Source: Roseomonas nitratireducens (lineage in GTDB: Bacteria > Pseudomonadota > Alphaproteobacteria > Acetobacterales > Acetobacteraceae). From it: a stretch of 64,000 bases of DNA. The notes below the pieces were generated by a model. That model made no database searches. It saw nothing but the letters and a program-made list of their open reading frames with translations, and was not told the origin of the DNA. The DNA lies in assembly GCF_017813355.1 (NCBI RefSeq), contig NZ_JAGIYZ010000013.1, forward strand, positions 62,001 to 126,000, read 5' to 3'. Positions within the stretch are counted from its first letter, which is position 1. Every line of letters starts with the position of its first letter. Position numbers and translations under genes: made by a program. This document shows, one piece after another, positions 1-8,951 of the stretch.

Positions 1-138
1 GCCGGCGCCGACGGCGATCACTTCGCCTTCCTGCGGCTTTTCCTTGGCGGTGTCGGGGATGATGATGCCGCCGCGGGTCTTTTCTTCCGCTTCGATGCGG
101 CGAACGAGAACGCGGTCGTGCAGGGGACGGAAGTTCAT
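1..138 (-). CDS. groES: Co-chaperonin GroES, N-terminal part (runs off the window)
   Basis: Only the first 46 codons are inside the window; the gene continues past base 1. The visible protein begins [20 protein letters not shown] and carries the mobile-loop segment [16 protein letters not shown], which is diagnostic of GroES. GroES is the heptameric lid of the GroEL chaperonin in the cytoplasm, and groEL normally follows it, here outside the window. The ATG at 136-138 is preceded on the minus strand by a GAGGA ribosome-binding site. Two CIRCE inverted repeats and a promoter-like pair lie upstream, so HrcA repression and heat induction are expected. Identification is firm; only the truncation limits it. 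Confidence 0.95.
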   Translation of the reverse strand, partial: MNFRPLHDRVLVRRIEAEEKTRGGIIIPDTAKEKPQEGEVIAVGAG

Positions 139-215
139 GGATGTCCTCTCCTGAGCCTCGGGTTGGTGACGGCTCGCCCTGGGAAGCCTGGCCGGTCGCC
201 GGAGCGCCCCGGCCG

Positions 216-242
216 TTAGCACTCCCCCCAGAGGAGTGCCAG
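216..242 (-). promoter_or_regulatory. CIRCE operator, groES-proximal copy
   Basis: TTAGCACTC, nine bases, then GAGTGCCAG. The left arm is a perfect CIRCE half-site and the right arm differs at two bases (consensus GAGTGCTAA). CIRCE is the binding site of the heat-shock repressor HrcA. It lies about 80 bases upstream of the groES start, within the leader of the presumed transcript. Confidence 0.85.
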
Positions 243-279
243 CGACTTAGGCCGCCGGGCGGCCACCGTCAAGCGTCCG

Positions 280-306
280 GCAGCACTCGCGGAGCGCGAG
301 TGCTAA
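280..306 (-). promoter_or_regulatory. CIRCE operator, promoter-proximal copy
   Basis: GCAGCACTC, nine bases, then GAGTGCTAA. The right arm is perfect and the left arm differs at two bases, the mirror image of the other copy. Its centre is 64 bases from that of the first site, close to six helical turns. It begins a few bases downstream of a promoter-like -10 element, as expected for HrcA repression of groES. Confidence 0.85.
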
Positions 307-313
307 TGACTTG

Positions 314-345
314 AACATAAACGATTTTTCTTGCGCTCCATCAAG
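314..345 (-). promoter_or_regulatory. Candidate groES promoter
   Basis: Read on the minus strand: CTTGAT (340-345) as the -35 element, 18 bases, then TTTATG (316-321) within TTTATGTT as the -10. The CTTGA core fits both the alphaproteobacterial housekeeping and the heat-shock sigma consensus. Transcription would start near 305-308, placing both CIRCE elements at or just after the start site. This is a pattern match only. Confidence 0.5.
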
Positions 346-435
346 ACTCCCATGTCATCCTGATGACGGCGGACCGCCCCGAGAGGCCGGCCGCCGCAAG
401 GAACCGCACGGCTGAACCCATCGGGGAAGGGACAG

Positions 436-714
436 ATGACGGTGCTACAGGGACTGGAACCGATCCTCCGCGTCCGCGACTGGCGCATGACGACGGCGGA
501 GCTCCTCTATCACCTGCCGGACCATCCGCATGTGCTGCAGACCTATATCTGGCAGAAGGTGGACCACGCGCCCGACTTTCCGGAACTGAACCGGTTCCTG
601 GAGTTCTGGAAGCGCGAGATCGAAGGCCCGCTGCATTCCGTGCGCGTCGCCTGCACCGCCCTGACCAGGCCGGCCGAACTGCGCTACGCCAACGGGGTGC
701 TCACGTTGCACTAG
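436..714 (+). CDS. usg: Usg family protein
   Basis: A 92-residue protein of the small Usg family, widespread in Alphaproteobacteria and named from a gene near tryptophan biosynthesis genes. Its biochemical role is not established. Family hallmarks seen are LPDHPHVLQTYIWQ, DFPELNRFLEFWKREIEGP, LHSVRVA and the C-terminal GVLTLH. There is no signal peptide or membrane segment, so it is probably cytoplasmic. The ATG at 436 is preceded by AAGGGACAG. The gene stands alone on plus, divergent from groES, and the first strong downstream terminator (946-974) lies beyond the tandem repeat. Family assignment is firm; function is unknown. Confidence 0.85.
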   Translation: MTVLQGLEPILRVRDWRMTTAELLYHLPDHPHVLQTYIWQKVDHAPDFPELNRFLEFWKREIEGPLHSVRVACTALTRPAELRYANGVLTLH

Positions 715-720
715 TTTTTT

Positions 721-956
721 GCCTCAGGCGCCGGCGCCGCCATGCGGCGGCTTGGCTTGCGCGCCCTGCACTGTCGCACCGGCGGCGGCTGGCGGTCTGG
801 GCGCGGTCGCGCTTTGCGCTCCCGGATCGAGGCGCGTTCCGTTGCCTCAGGCGCCGGCGCCGCCATGCGGCGGCTTGGCTTGCGCGCCCTGCACTGGCGC
901 ACCGGCGGCGGCTGGCGGTCTGGGCGCGGTCGCGCTTTGCGCTCCCGGATCGAGGC
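721..956. repeat. Two direct copies of a 113-bp GC-rich unit, period 123 bp
   Basis: Bases 721-833 and 844-956 are the same 113-base sequence with one difference (T at 774, G at 897), separated by GCGTTCCGTT. Each copy begins GCCTCAGGCGCCGGCG and ends GGATCGAGGC. The pair fills the gap between the convergent genes usg and ubiM. Each copy is rich in short self-complementary runs such as GGCGCCGGCGCC. Copy 2 supplies the left arm of the terminator at 946-974. Both strands stay open through the repeat, but the translations are Arg/Pro/Ala-rich and look like GC-driven artefacts. Confidence 0.9.
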
Positions 957-974
957 AGGGCCTCGATCCGTTTT
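946..974 (+). terminator. Intrinsic terminator downstream of usg
   Basis: CGGATCGAGGC (946-956), loop AGG, GCCTCGATCCG (960-970), then TTTT. The stem is an uninterrupted 11 bp and the T run follows immediately on the plus strand, giving a textbook rho-independent shape. In the other direction there is no T run, so it should act mainly on usg transcripts. Confidence 0.75.
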
Positions 975-981
975 GGTGGTT

Positions 982-2160
982 TCAGGCGCCGGCGCGCGCC
1001 GCGGCGGGTGGGGCGTCCATCAGGCGCGCCACGATCGCACGGCGCACCGGGCCAAGCGCGGCCCCCGCGCCGATCAGCGCCGCCCGCGCCAGCCGCGCCG
1101 GGGCACGGTCGTCGGTGTAGAGCCGCGCCACGGCATTGGTCGCCAGGAACAGCGGCAGCGTCGCCCGGCGATGCGCCGAACCATAGCGCGCCAGCGCCGC
1201 GGCATCCCCCGGATCGGCCGCCGCGCGCAGCTGCGCGGCCAGCGCCTCCGCCCCCGACAGGCCGAAATTGAAGCCATGCGCCGTCACCGGATGCATCCCG
1301 ACCGCGGCATCGCCCGCCAGTGCGAAGCGCGCCGCCGCGAAGCGGTGCGCATAGGTCGCGACCAGCGGATAGGCGTGCCGCGTGCCGACCAGCCGCATCT
1401 CGCCCAGCCGCCGGCCATAGCGCCGGGTGACCTCGGCGCCGAAGGCCTCGGGCGTCATCGCCATCAGGCGCCTGGCCGTTCCCGGGGCAACCGTCAGCAC
1501 CACCGAGGCGACGTCGCCCGCCAGGGGCAGGATCGCGACCGTCTGGCCATGGGCGAACCACTCCGTCGCGACGCCGCCATGCGGCAGGTCATGCGCGACG
1601 CGCGCCACGATCATCGTCTTGCCGAAGTCCAGCATCGCGGCGCCGATCCCGGCCCAGCGCCGCGCCTCGGAAAAGCGGGAATCGGCGGCGACCACGAGCC
1701 GCGCCGCCACCTCCTCCCCGCCATCGAGCCGCAGCCGCGCCCCCTGGGGCGACAGCGCCAGCCCCTCCACCGCCCGCCCGGCGACCAGCCGGGAGGCACC
1801 GGCGGCGGCAGCCTCGAACAGCGCGCGGCGGATCAGGTGGTTGGGCACCAGCCGCCCGAGCGGTTCCGCCCCCTCCCCCGGCGCGAAGCGCAGCGCGAGG
1901 GGGGATGCGCCGTTGACGACCTTCGCTTCCCGCAGCGGCGCCGTCTCGGCGGCCGGGATGCGCCCCCAGGCGCCGAGCCTGCTCAGGATGGCCTGGGAGC
2001 GATGCGTCAGCGCGATCTCCCGCCCGTCGAAGGCGGGTTCGGCCAGCGCATGTGCGGGCGCGCGCTCGAACAGCGTGACGGCGTGGCCGGAACCTTCCAG
2101 CGCGCAGGCGAGCGCGAGACCCGCGGGCCCCGCCCCGATGATGGCGACATCCGTGTCCAT
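982..2160 (-). CDS. ubiM: FAD-dependent ubiquinone ring hydroxylase, UbiM type
   Basis: A 392-residue flavoprotein monooxygenase of the UbiH/UbiF/COQ6 superfamily. It has the N-terminal dinucleotide fold IIGAGPAGLALAC (GxGxxG at residues 9-14) and the second FAD motif GDAAVGMHPVTAHGFNFGL from about residue 283. The HPVTAHGFN form is typical of UbiM, which hydroxylates ubiquinone precursors in many alpha- and betaproteobacteria, rather than of UbiH or UbiF. It should act at the inner face of the membrane with O2 and NAD(P)H. The stop abuts the terminator downstream of usg. The ATG at 2160 fits the usual length. UbiA, another enzyme of the pathway, is encoded at 14.2 kb. Confidence 0.85.
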   Translation of the reverse strand: MDTDVAIIGAGPAGLALACALEGSGHAVTLFERAPAHALAEPAFDGREIALTHRSQAILSRLGAWGRIPAAETAPLREAKVVNGASPLALRFAPGEGAEPLGRLVPNHLIRRALFEAAAAGASRLVAGRAVEGLALSPQGARLRLDGGEEVAARLVVAADSRFSEARRWAGIGAAMLDFGKTMIVARVAHDLPHGGVATEWFAHGQTVAILPLAGDVASVVLTVAPGTARRLMAMTPEAFGAEVTRRYGRRLGEMRLVGTRHAYPLVATYAHRFAAARFALAGDAAVGMHPVTAHGFNFGLSGAEALAAQLRAAADPGDAAALARYGSAHRRATLPLFLATNAVARLYTDDRAPARLARAALIGAGAALGPVRRAIVARLMDAPPAAARAGA

Positions 2161-2218
2161 GCCGTCTCATCCCCCCGGACGCCGGACAGCGTCCATGATC
2201 CAGCGCAACCGGCGCGGA

Positions 2219-2908
2219 TCAGCCTTCCTCGTCCAGCGCCCGCCCCGCGCGGTGCCGGCGCAGCAGCGCGAAGCCGATCGCCGCCGAGACCACGAACAGC
2301 CCGACTGCAAGCCCCATCTGCCAGGCCCCGTCCACGCGGATGCCCTTGCCGAGCAGCGCGAAGACCAGCGTCTGCGGCAGGTAGCCGATCGCCGATGCCG
2401 CCAGGAACGGCACCAGGCTGACCGCCGCCATCCCGGCCAGCAGGTTCAGCGCCAGGTTGTTGCCCACCGGCAGAAGCCGCAGCGCGAGCGTCGCGCCGAA
2501 GGGGCTGCCCGCCAGCACGTCGCGCAGCGGCCGCAGCCGGTGACCGAAGCGCCCGGCCAGCCGCCGTTCCGCCCAGCCCCGCCCGACCGCCCGCGCCCAG
2601 CCGTAGGACGCCGCGCAGCCCACCACCTGGGCGGCGAGCGACAGCAGCGTTCCCTCCAGCGCGCCGAAGGCATAGCCGCCGAGGAAGGCCACGCCCTGCC
2701 GCGGCGCGCCGGCGGCCGTCGCCGCCGCGCCGATCGCGACGAACACAAGGTCCCCCAGCAGCCCCTGGCCGAGCACCCATTCGTCGACCCATTCGGTGCC
2801 GGGCGCGAAGCCGACCGAGCGCAGCAGCAGCCCCGCCGCCGCCAGCCCCGCCGCCAGCATGACGAGCTTGAGGACGGAGGCGCGCCGGCGCGTGGCTGCG
2901 GCGCTCAT
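2219..2908 (-). CDS. TVP38/TMEM64 family membrane protein (VTT domain)
   Basis: A 229-residue integral membrane protein with about five or six hydrophobic segments. It has the VTT-domain region GAPRQGVAFLGGYAFG followed by LRLLPVGNNLALNLLAG, the arrangement seen in TVP38/TMEM64 and DedA-like proteins. Relatives are linked to lipid scrambling or membrane homeostasis, but the substrate here cannot be read from sequence. Its ATG overlaps the stop of the upstream glycosyltransferase gene (ATGA), so the two are translationally coupled, suggesting a joint role in envelope lipid or glycan handling. Confidence 0.85.
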   Translation of the reverse strand: MSAAATRRRASVLKLVMLAAGLAAAGLLLRSVGFAPGTEWVDEWVLGQGLLGDLVFVAIGAAATAAGAPRQGVAFLGGYAFGALEGTLLSLAAQVVGCAASYGWARAVGRGWAERRLAGRFGHRLRPLRDVLAGSPFGATLALRLLPVGNNLALNLLAGMAAVSLVPFLAASAIGYLPQTLVFALLGKGIRVDGAWQMGLAVGLFVVSAAIGFALLRRHRAGRALDEEG

Positions 2909-3690
2909 GGCGCCGCGTCGCGCTCGATCTCCGGCCGGCGGCCGCGCCGCTGCAGCCAGGCCATGCCGACCAGGTCGAAGATGCTCACCAGCAGCCGGTC
3001 GAGCGTGCCGTAGTTCGACACGCCGCGCACCCGCGGGCGGTGGTTCACGGGCTCGCTGACCACCTGCCCGCCCTGGCGCAACGTCAGCGCCGGCAGGAAG
3101 CGGTGCATGTGGTCGAAATGCGGAAGCTCGAGGAACAGGTCACGCGGGAAGACCTTCAGCCCGCAGCCCGTGTCCGGCGTCGCGTCCCGCAGCAGGCGGG
3201 ACCGGATCGCGTTGGCGATGCGGCTGGTATACCGCTTCACGCCGCTGTCCTTGCGGTTCACCCTATGCCCGGCGACCAGCGTGCGGCGGCCGGCGGCGGC
3301 CTCGGCCTCGGCGCGGGCAAGCAGGCGCGGGATGTCGGCCGGGTCGTTCTGCCCATCCCCGTCCAGCGTGGCGATCCATCGCCCGCGCGCCGCCTTCACC
3401 CCGGTGATGACGGCGGCCGACTGGCCGCAGGAAGCCCGGTGGCGCAGCCAGCGCAGCGGCGCGCCGGCGGCGCGCGCGGCGGCCAGCGCATCGCCCGTCC
3501 CGTCGGTCGAGCCGTCGTCGACATAGACGATCTCGTGCGGCACGGCGCCGAGCGCGGCCTCGATCTCACCCACCAGGGGGGCGATGTTGGGGGCCTCGTT
3601 GCGGACGGGGACCACGACGGAGACGAGCGGCGCCGGCAGGTCCGGCGCGGCGGCGTCGGGGCCGGCCCCGGCGCGGGGGGCGGAAGACAT
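2905..3690 (-). CDS. Family 2 glycosyltransferase, dolichol/polyprenyl-phosphate sugar synthase-like
   Basis: A 261-residue GT-A fold enzyme. The start SVVVPVRNEAPN, the nucleotide-binding VDDGSTDGTGDAL, the TLDGDGQNDP metal-binding region and VKRYTSRIANAIRSRLL match the DPM1-like GT2 group, which moves a sugar from a nucleotide donor to a polyprenyl phosphate. The frame stays open far upstream, but the ATG at 3690 is the right start: the fold begins about 20 residues later and upstream codons are antisense to ctaA. No C-terminal membrane helices are present, unlike ArnC or GtrB; the coupled TVP38-like gene could supply membrane context. The sugar is unknown. Confidence 0.82.
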   Translation of the reverse strand: MSSAPRAGAGPDAAAPDLPAPLVSVVVPVRNEAPNIAPLVGEIEAALGAVPHEIVYVDDGSTDGTGDALAAARAAGAPLRWLRHRASCGQSAAVITGVKAARGRWIATLDGDGQNDPADIPRLLARAEAEAAAGRRTLVAGHRVNRKDSGVKRYTSRIANAIRSRLLRDATPDTGCGLKVFPRDLFLELPHFDHMHRFLPALTLRQGGQVVSEPVNHRPRVRGVSNYGTLDRLLVSIFDLVGMAWLQRRGRRPEIERDAAP

Positions 3691-3774
3691 GCGGGGCGCG
3701 GTAGCAGCCCCGCCCCGGCCGGGCAAGCAGAGCCCCCCCGTGCGCACCCGGCGGGTGCGGCCTATATCGGCGCC

Positions 3775-4860
3775 ATGCCGTTCGACTCCCGCACCCTCGC
3801 CGTCCCGCCGGCGGCACGTTCCACCGACGATGCGCGCGCCGTCGCGCGCTGGCTGCTGGCCGTCGCCGGCCTCGTATGGATCATGGTCGCGATCGGCGGT
3901 GCGACGCGGCTGACCGGCTCGGGCCTGTCGATCATGGAATGGGCGCCGATCGCGGGCGTCCTGCCGCCGCTGAGCGATGCCGAATGGCAGCGGCTCTACG
4001 ACCTGTACCGGACCATCCCGCAGTACCAGCTGCAGAACCAGGGCTTCGGGATGGAGGGGTTCAAGGAGATCTTCTGGCTCGAATGGATCCACCGCTTCTG
4101 GGGCCGGCTGATCGGCCTCGCCTATGTGGCGGGGCTGGCCTGGTTCTGGCTGCGCGGGCGCATCCCGGCCGGGCTCAAGCCGCGGCTGCTGCTGTTGCTC
4201 GCACTCGGCGGGCTGCAGGGGGCGATCGGCTGGTTCATGGTCGCCTCCGGCTTCGATGCCGGCCGGACGGAGGTCTCGCCCTACCGCCTCGTGATCCATC
4301 TCGGCATGGCCTTCCTGCTGTTCGGCCTGCTGCTCTGGACCGCGCTGACGCTGCTGCGCCCGCGCCCGGAAGGGCCGGCCGCGCCGGCCGCCCTGCGGCG
4401 CGCCGTCCACATCGCGGCGGGCTTCGCGGTGCTGGCCATGCTCGCGGGCGGATTCGTGGCAGGCATCCGGGCCGGCTTCGCCTACAATACCTTCCCGCTC
4501 ATGGACGGACGGCTCGTGCCCGAGGGCTATCTCGACCTCTCTCCCGCCTGGAAGAACCTCACGGCGAATATCGCCGCCGTGCAATTCAACCACCGATTGC
4601 TCGCCACGCTCGCCCTGGCCGCGGCCTTCGGCGCCGCCGCGCTGGCCTGGCGCCGGCTGCCGCCTGGCGGTGCGCGGCGCGCGGTCGCGGGGCTCGCAGG
4701 CGCGGTCGCGCTGCAATACGCGCTCGGCATCGCGACGCTGCTCGCCGTGGTGCCGGTCTGGCTCGGCACGCTGCACCAGGCCGTGGCCGTCCTTGTGCTG
4801 ACCGCCGCGCTGCTCGCGATGCATGCGCTGCGCCGGCCGCGCGAGGCATCCGCCGCGTGA
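3775..4860 (+). CDS. ctaA: Heme A synthase, CtaA/Cox15 type 2
   Basis: A 361-residue polytopic inner-membrane protein that oxidises the C8 methyl of heme O to give heme A for aa3-type cytochrome oxidase. Seen: about eight hydrophobic segments; GGATRLTGSGLSIMEW after the first helix; EWIHRFWGR, IHLGMAF, FNHRLLA and LHQAVA, which carry the paired heme-ligand histidines; and the FAYNTFPLMDGRLVP loop typical of alphaproteobacterial and mitochondrial Cox15. The ATG at 3775 lies 84 bases from the divergent glycosyltransferase start. The kinase gene begins inside the stop codon (GTGA), so expression is coupled. A matching aa3 oxidase subunit IV gene lies at 48.2 kb. Confidence 0.95.
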   Translation: MPFDSRTLAVPPAARSTDDARAVARWLLAVAGLVWIMVAIGGATRLTGSGLSIMEWAPIAGVLPPLSDAEWQRLYDLYRTIPQYQLQNQGFGMEGFKEIFWLEWIHRFWGRLIGLAYVAGLAWFWLRGRIPAGLKPRLLLLLALGGLQGAIGWFMVASGFDAGRTEVSPYRLVIHLGMAFLLFGLLLWTALTLLRPRPEGPAAPAALRRAVHIAAGFAVLAMLAGGFVAGIRAGFAYNTFPLMDGRLVPEGYLDLSPAWKNLTANIAAVQFNHRLLATLALAAAFGAAALAWRRLPPGGARRAVAGLAGAVALQYALGIATLLAVVPVWLGTLHQAVAVLVLTAALLAMHALRRPREASAA

Positions 4861-7495
4861 CGCGGGAGGAAGGCGCCCTCGCCGCGCTGAAGGCGCTGCC
4901 GCACGCCGTCGCGATCTTCGAGCCGGGCGACCGCCTCGTCATGGCCAACGCCGCCTTCTGGACGGCCGCGGGGGCCGAGGCGTCGCGCTTCCCCCCCGGC
5001 ACCCCGCTGCGCGACGTGCTGCGCCTGATGGCCTTCCGCGGCCTGCTCGGCCCGGGCGACCCGCAGCAGCGGGTGACGGAGACGCTCGCCCTCGACCGCA
5101 GCCTGCACCAGACGCGCCATGTCCGCAGCGCCGACGGCACGCGGATGTGGGAGAGGAGCACCGGGCCGCTGAGCAATGGCGGCTTCGTCGTCTGCTCGGT
5201 CGACATCACCGCGCTCAATCGCGCCGAGGGCATGGCCCGCGCCCGCATCGCGCTGCTCGAACGGGTGCTGACCGCCCAGCGCGGCGGCATCGCGCTGTTC
5301 GACGCCGACCAGCGCCTGATGCTGCACAACGCCGCCTATCGCCGCCATTCGGGCACGACGCTCGAGACGCTGGCGGGGCGCCCGACGCTGCGCGAGATCA
5401 TGGAATCGCTGGAACGCGCCGGCGAATTCCTCAGCGCCGACGACCGCGACCACCTGCGCGACGCGATCGGCGCCGACCGCAGCCAGCCGCGCGACGCGCA
5501 GCGCGAACGCGCCGACGGCACCGTGGTGCGCTTCCTCAGCACCCCGCAGCCCGATGGCGGCTTCCTCATCGAGAGCGACGACGTCACCAAGCTGCGCCGC
5601 GCGGAGGACGAGGCGCGCCGCCGCGCCGCCATCCTCGACGGCGTGCTGGAGGCGCTGCCGCACGGCATCTGCGTCTGGGGCCCGGACCGCAGCGTGGCGC
5701 TGTTCAACGACGCCTATACGCGGCTGATGGACGGCGCCCCGCTCGCCGTGGGCGACACGCTCGAGGACGTCATCCGCCGCCGCGCCGCGGCCGGGGAATA
5801 CGGCCCGGGGGAGGCGGAGAAGGTCTATGCGCGGGAGATGGCGCGCGACCTGTCCCGCCCGCAGGCGCGGCGCCGCCTGCGCGCCAACGGCACCGCGCTC
5901 GACATCCGCACGGCGCCGCTGCCCGATGGCGGGCACATCTCGGTCGTCACCGACATCACCGAGGCCTGGCGGGCCGAGGCCGATGCGCGCCATCGCGCCG
6001 CGCTGCTGGAAACCGCACTCGCTTCCATGCGCCACGGCTTCGTCCTCTATGGCCCCGACCGGCGCGTAGTGGTGAACAATGCGCTCGCCGGTGAACTCGC
6101 CGGCCACGCGCCGGACGACATCCGCCCGGGCCGCAGCCTGGACGATCTGGTGCGCATGCTGCACGCGAGCGGCGCGCTCGGCGACGAGCCGGAGGCGAGC
6201 GCCCTGCTGCAGCACTCGCTTGCGATGGACCGCTCGAAGCCACATCGCTGGGTCCGACGCAGCCCGTCGGGGCGCGTGCTGGAGGTCTTTTCCGACCCCA
6301 CGCCCGATGGTGGCTTCGTCATCACGCATGTGGACGCCACCGCGCTCGCCGAAGCCGAGGCGGCGGCCCAGCAGCGCGCGGCCATCCTGCGGGTGATGCT
6401 CGAGAACATGCGCCACGGCATCTGCCTGTTCGACAGCGAGGGCCGCGTCGTCGCCGCCAATGCGCTCGCCGCCGACATGACCGGCATCGCGGCCGAGGAA
6501 CTGCGCCCGGGCCGCCACATCCTCGAATTGCGCGGGGCGCAGATCGCCAGCGGCGAATACGGGCCGCCGGACCAGGCGCGCGCGGCGCTGGGCGAGCGCT
6601 GGGACCAGCCGCTGCTGGCGCCCGACCGCTATGTCCGCCGCCGCCGCAGCGGCCGCATCATCGAGGTGACGACGGACCGCACGCCCGATGGCGGCTATGT
6701 GCGCACCTACAGCGACGTCACCGAGGACCGGCGCATCCGCGACGAGCTGGAACAGGCCCGCGCCGCCGCCGAGGCCGCGAGCGAGGCCAAGTCCCGCTTC
6801 CTCGCCACCATGAGCCACGAGCTGCGCACGCCGCTCTCGGCCGTGATCGGCTATGCCGAGGCGATGCTCGCCGAGGGTGCGGAAGGCGCCGTCGCGGACT
6901 ACGCCGGCGCCGTCCGCCAGGCCGGCCGCCAGCTGCTGCGCGTGATCGAGGACGTGCTCGACGTCGCCCGCGCCGGCCCCGGGGAAGCCGAGGAACAGGC
7001 CGCGCCCGTGGACCTGATGGCCGCCGCCACCGCCGCGCTGCGCATGCTGGAACCCGCGGCGCGGGAAGCGGGGCTGCGCATCGGCATCGACGCCGCGCCG
7101 CATCTGCCGGGCGCGCGCTGCGCCGAGCGCCGGCTGCGCCGCGTGCTGCTCGCGCTGCTCGACAACGCGATCAAGTTCACGCCCGAGGGCGGGTCGGTGC
7201 GCGTCGCCATCGCGCCGGACGATCAGGGCGGCGTCGCGCTGTCCGTCGCCGACAGCGGCATCGGCATCGCGCCCGAGGACATCCCCCGCGCCTTCGAGCC
7301 CTTCACCCAGATCGACACGAGCCATGCCCGCCGCTTCGGCGGCGCCGGGCTCGGCCTGCACCTCGCCCGCCTGCTCGCCGAGGCGATGGGCGGACGGCTT
7401 TCGCTGGAAAGCCGCCCCGGCTTCGGCACCAACGCCACGCTCCACCTGCCGCGGGAGAGCCTGATCGCCCCCGCCGCCCTTGCGCAGGAGACACC

Positions 7496-7499
<4 letters not shown>
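4857..7499 (+). CDS. Soluble multi-PAS sensor histidine kinase with five tandem PAS domains
   Basis: An 880-residue kinase that starts with GTG inside the ctaA stop codon. Five PAS_7-like units begin near residues 11, 137, 263, 387 and 514, a regular spacing of about 126. Each carries a variant of LPHGICVF near its start, and the last four end with PDGG(F/H/Y) before the final strand. A short coiled coil then leads to the HisKA dimerisation helix with MSHELRTPLS (phospho-acceptor His654), the N box LLDNAIKF (Asn770), the G1 box DSGIGI (Asp799) and a GGAGLGL G2 box. No membrane helix or receiver domain is seen, so it should be cytoplasmic. No response regulator is nearby. The signal sensed (redox, heme or other) is unknown. 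TldD follows with an ATGA overlap. Confidence 0.9.
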
Positions 7500-8926
<1,427 letters not shown>

Positions 8927-8951
8927 CGCCCGCCGCCCCGCCCGTCGCGCG

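Larger units (their letters stand above)
139..435. other. Divergent groES/usg intergenic region
   Basis: This 297-base stretch without a gene separates groES (minus) from usg (plus). It holds the groES leader, both CIRCE elements and the candidate groES promoter. I see no convincing open frame in it, and no separate promoter for usg that I would defend. Confidence 0.7.

Noticed and set aside
721..956. Possible start of a CRISPR array or satellite
   Set aside because: Only two copies of a 113-bp unit with a 10-bp spacer, no cas genes, and unit length far above that of CRISPR repeats.
363..1271. Long plus-strand frame rich in Arg/Ala running over usg and the tandem repeat
   Set aside because: Overlaps the well-supported Usg gene in another frame and the ubiM gene antisense; composition is that of GC-driven noise.
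742..2421. Plus-strand 559-codon open frame
   Set aside because: Antisense shadow of ubiM; Arg/Gly/His-rich composition without any family motif.
3691..4824. Amino-terminal extension of the glycosyltransferase frame
   Set aside because: Entirely antisense to ctaA, low-complexity, and upstream of a good ATG at the expected domain edge.
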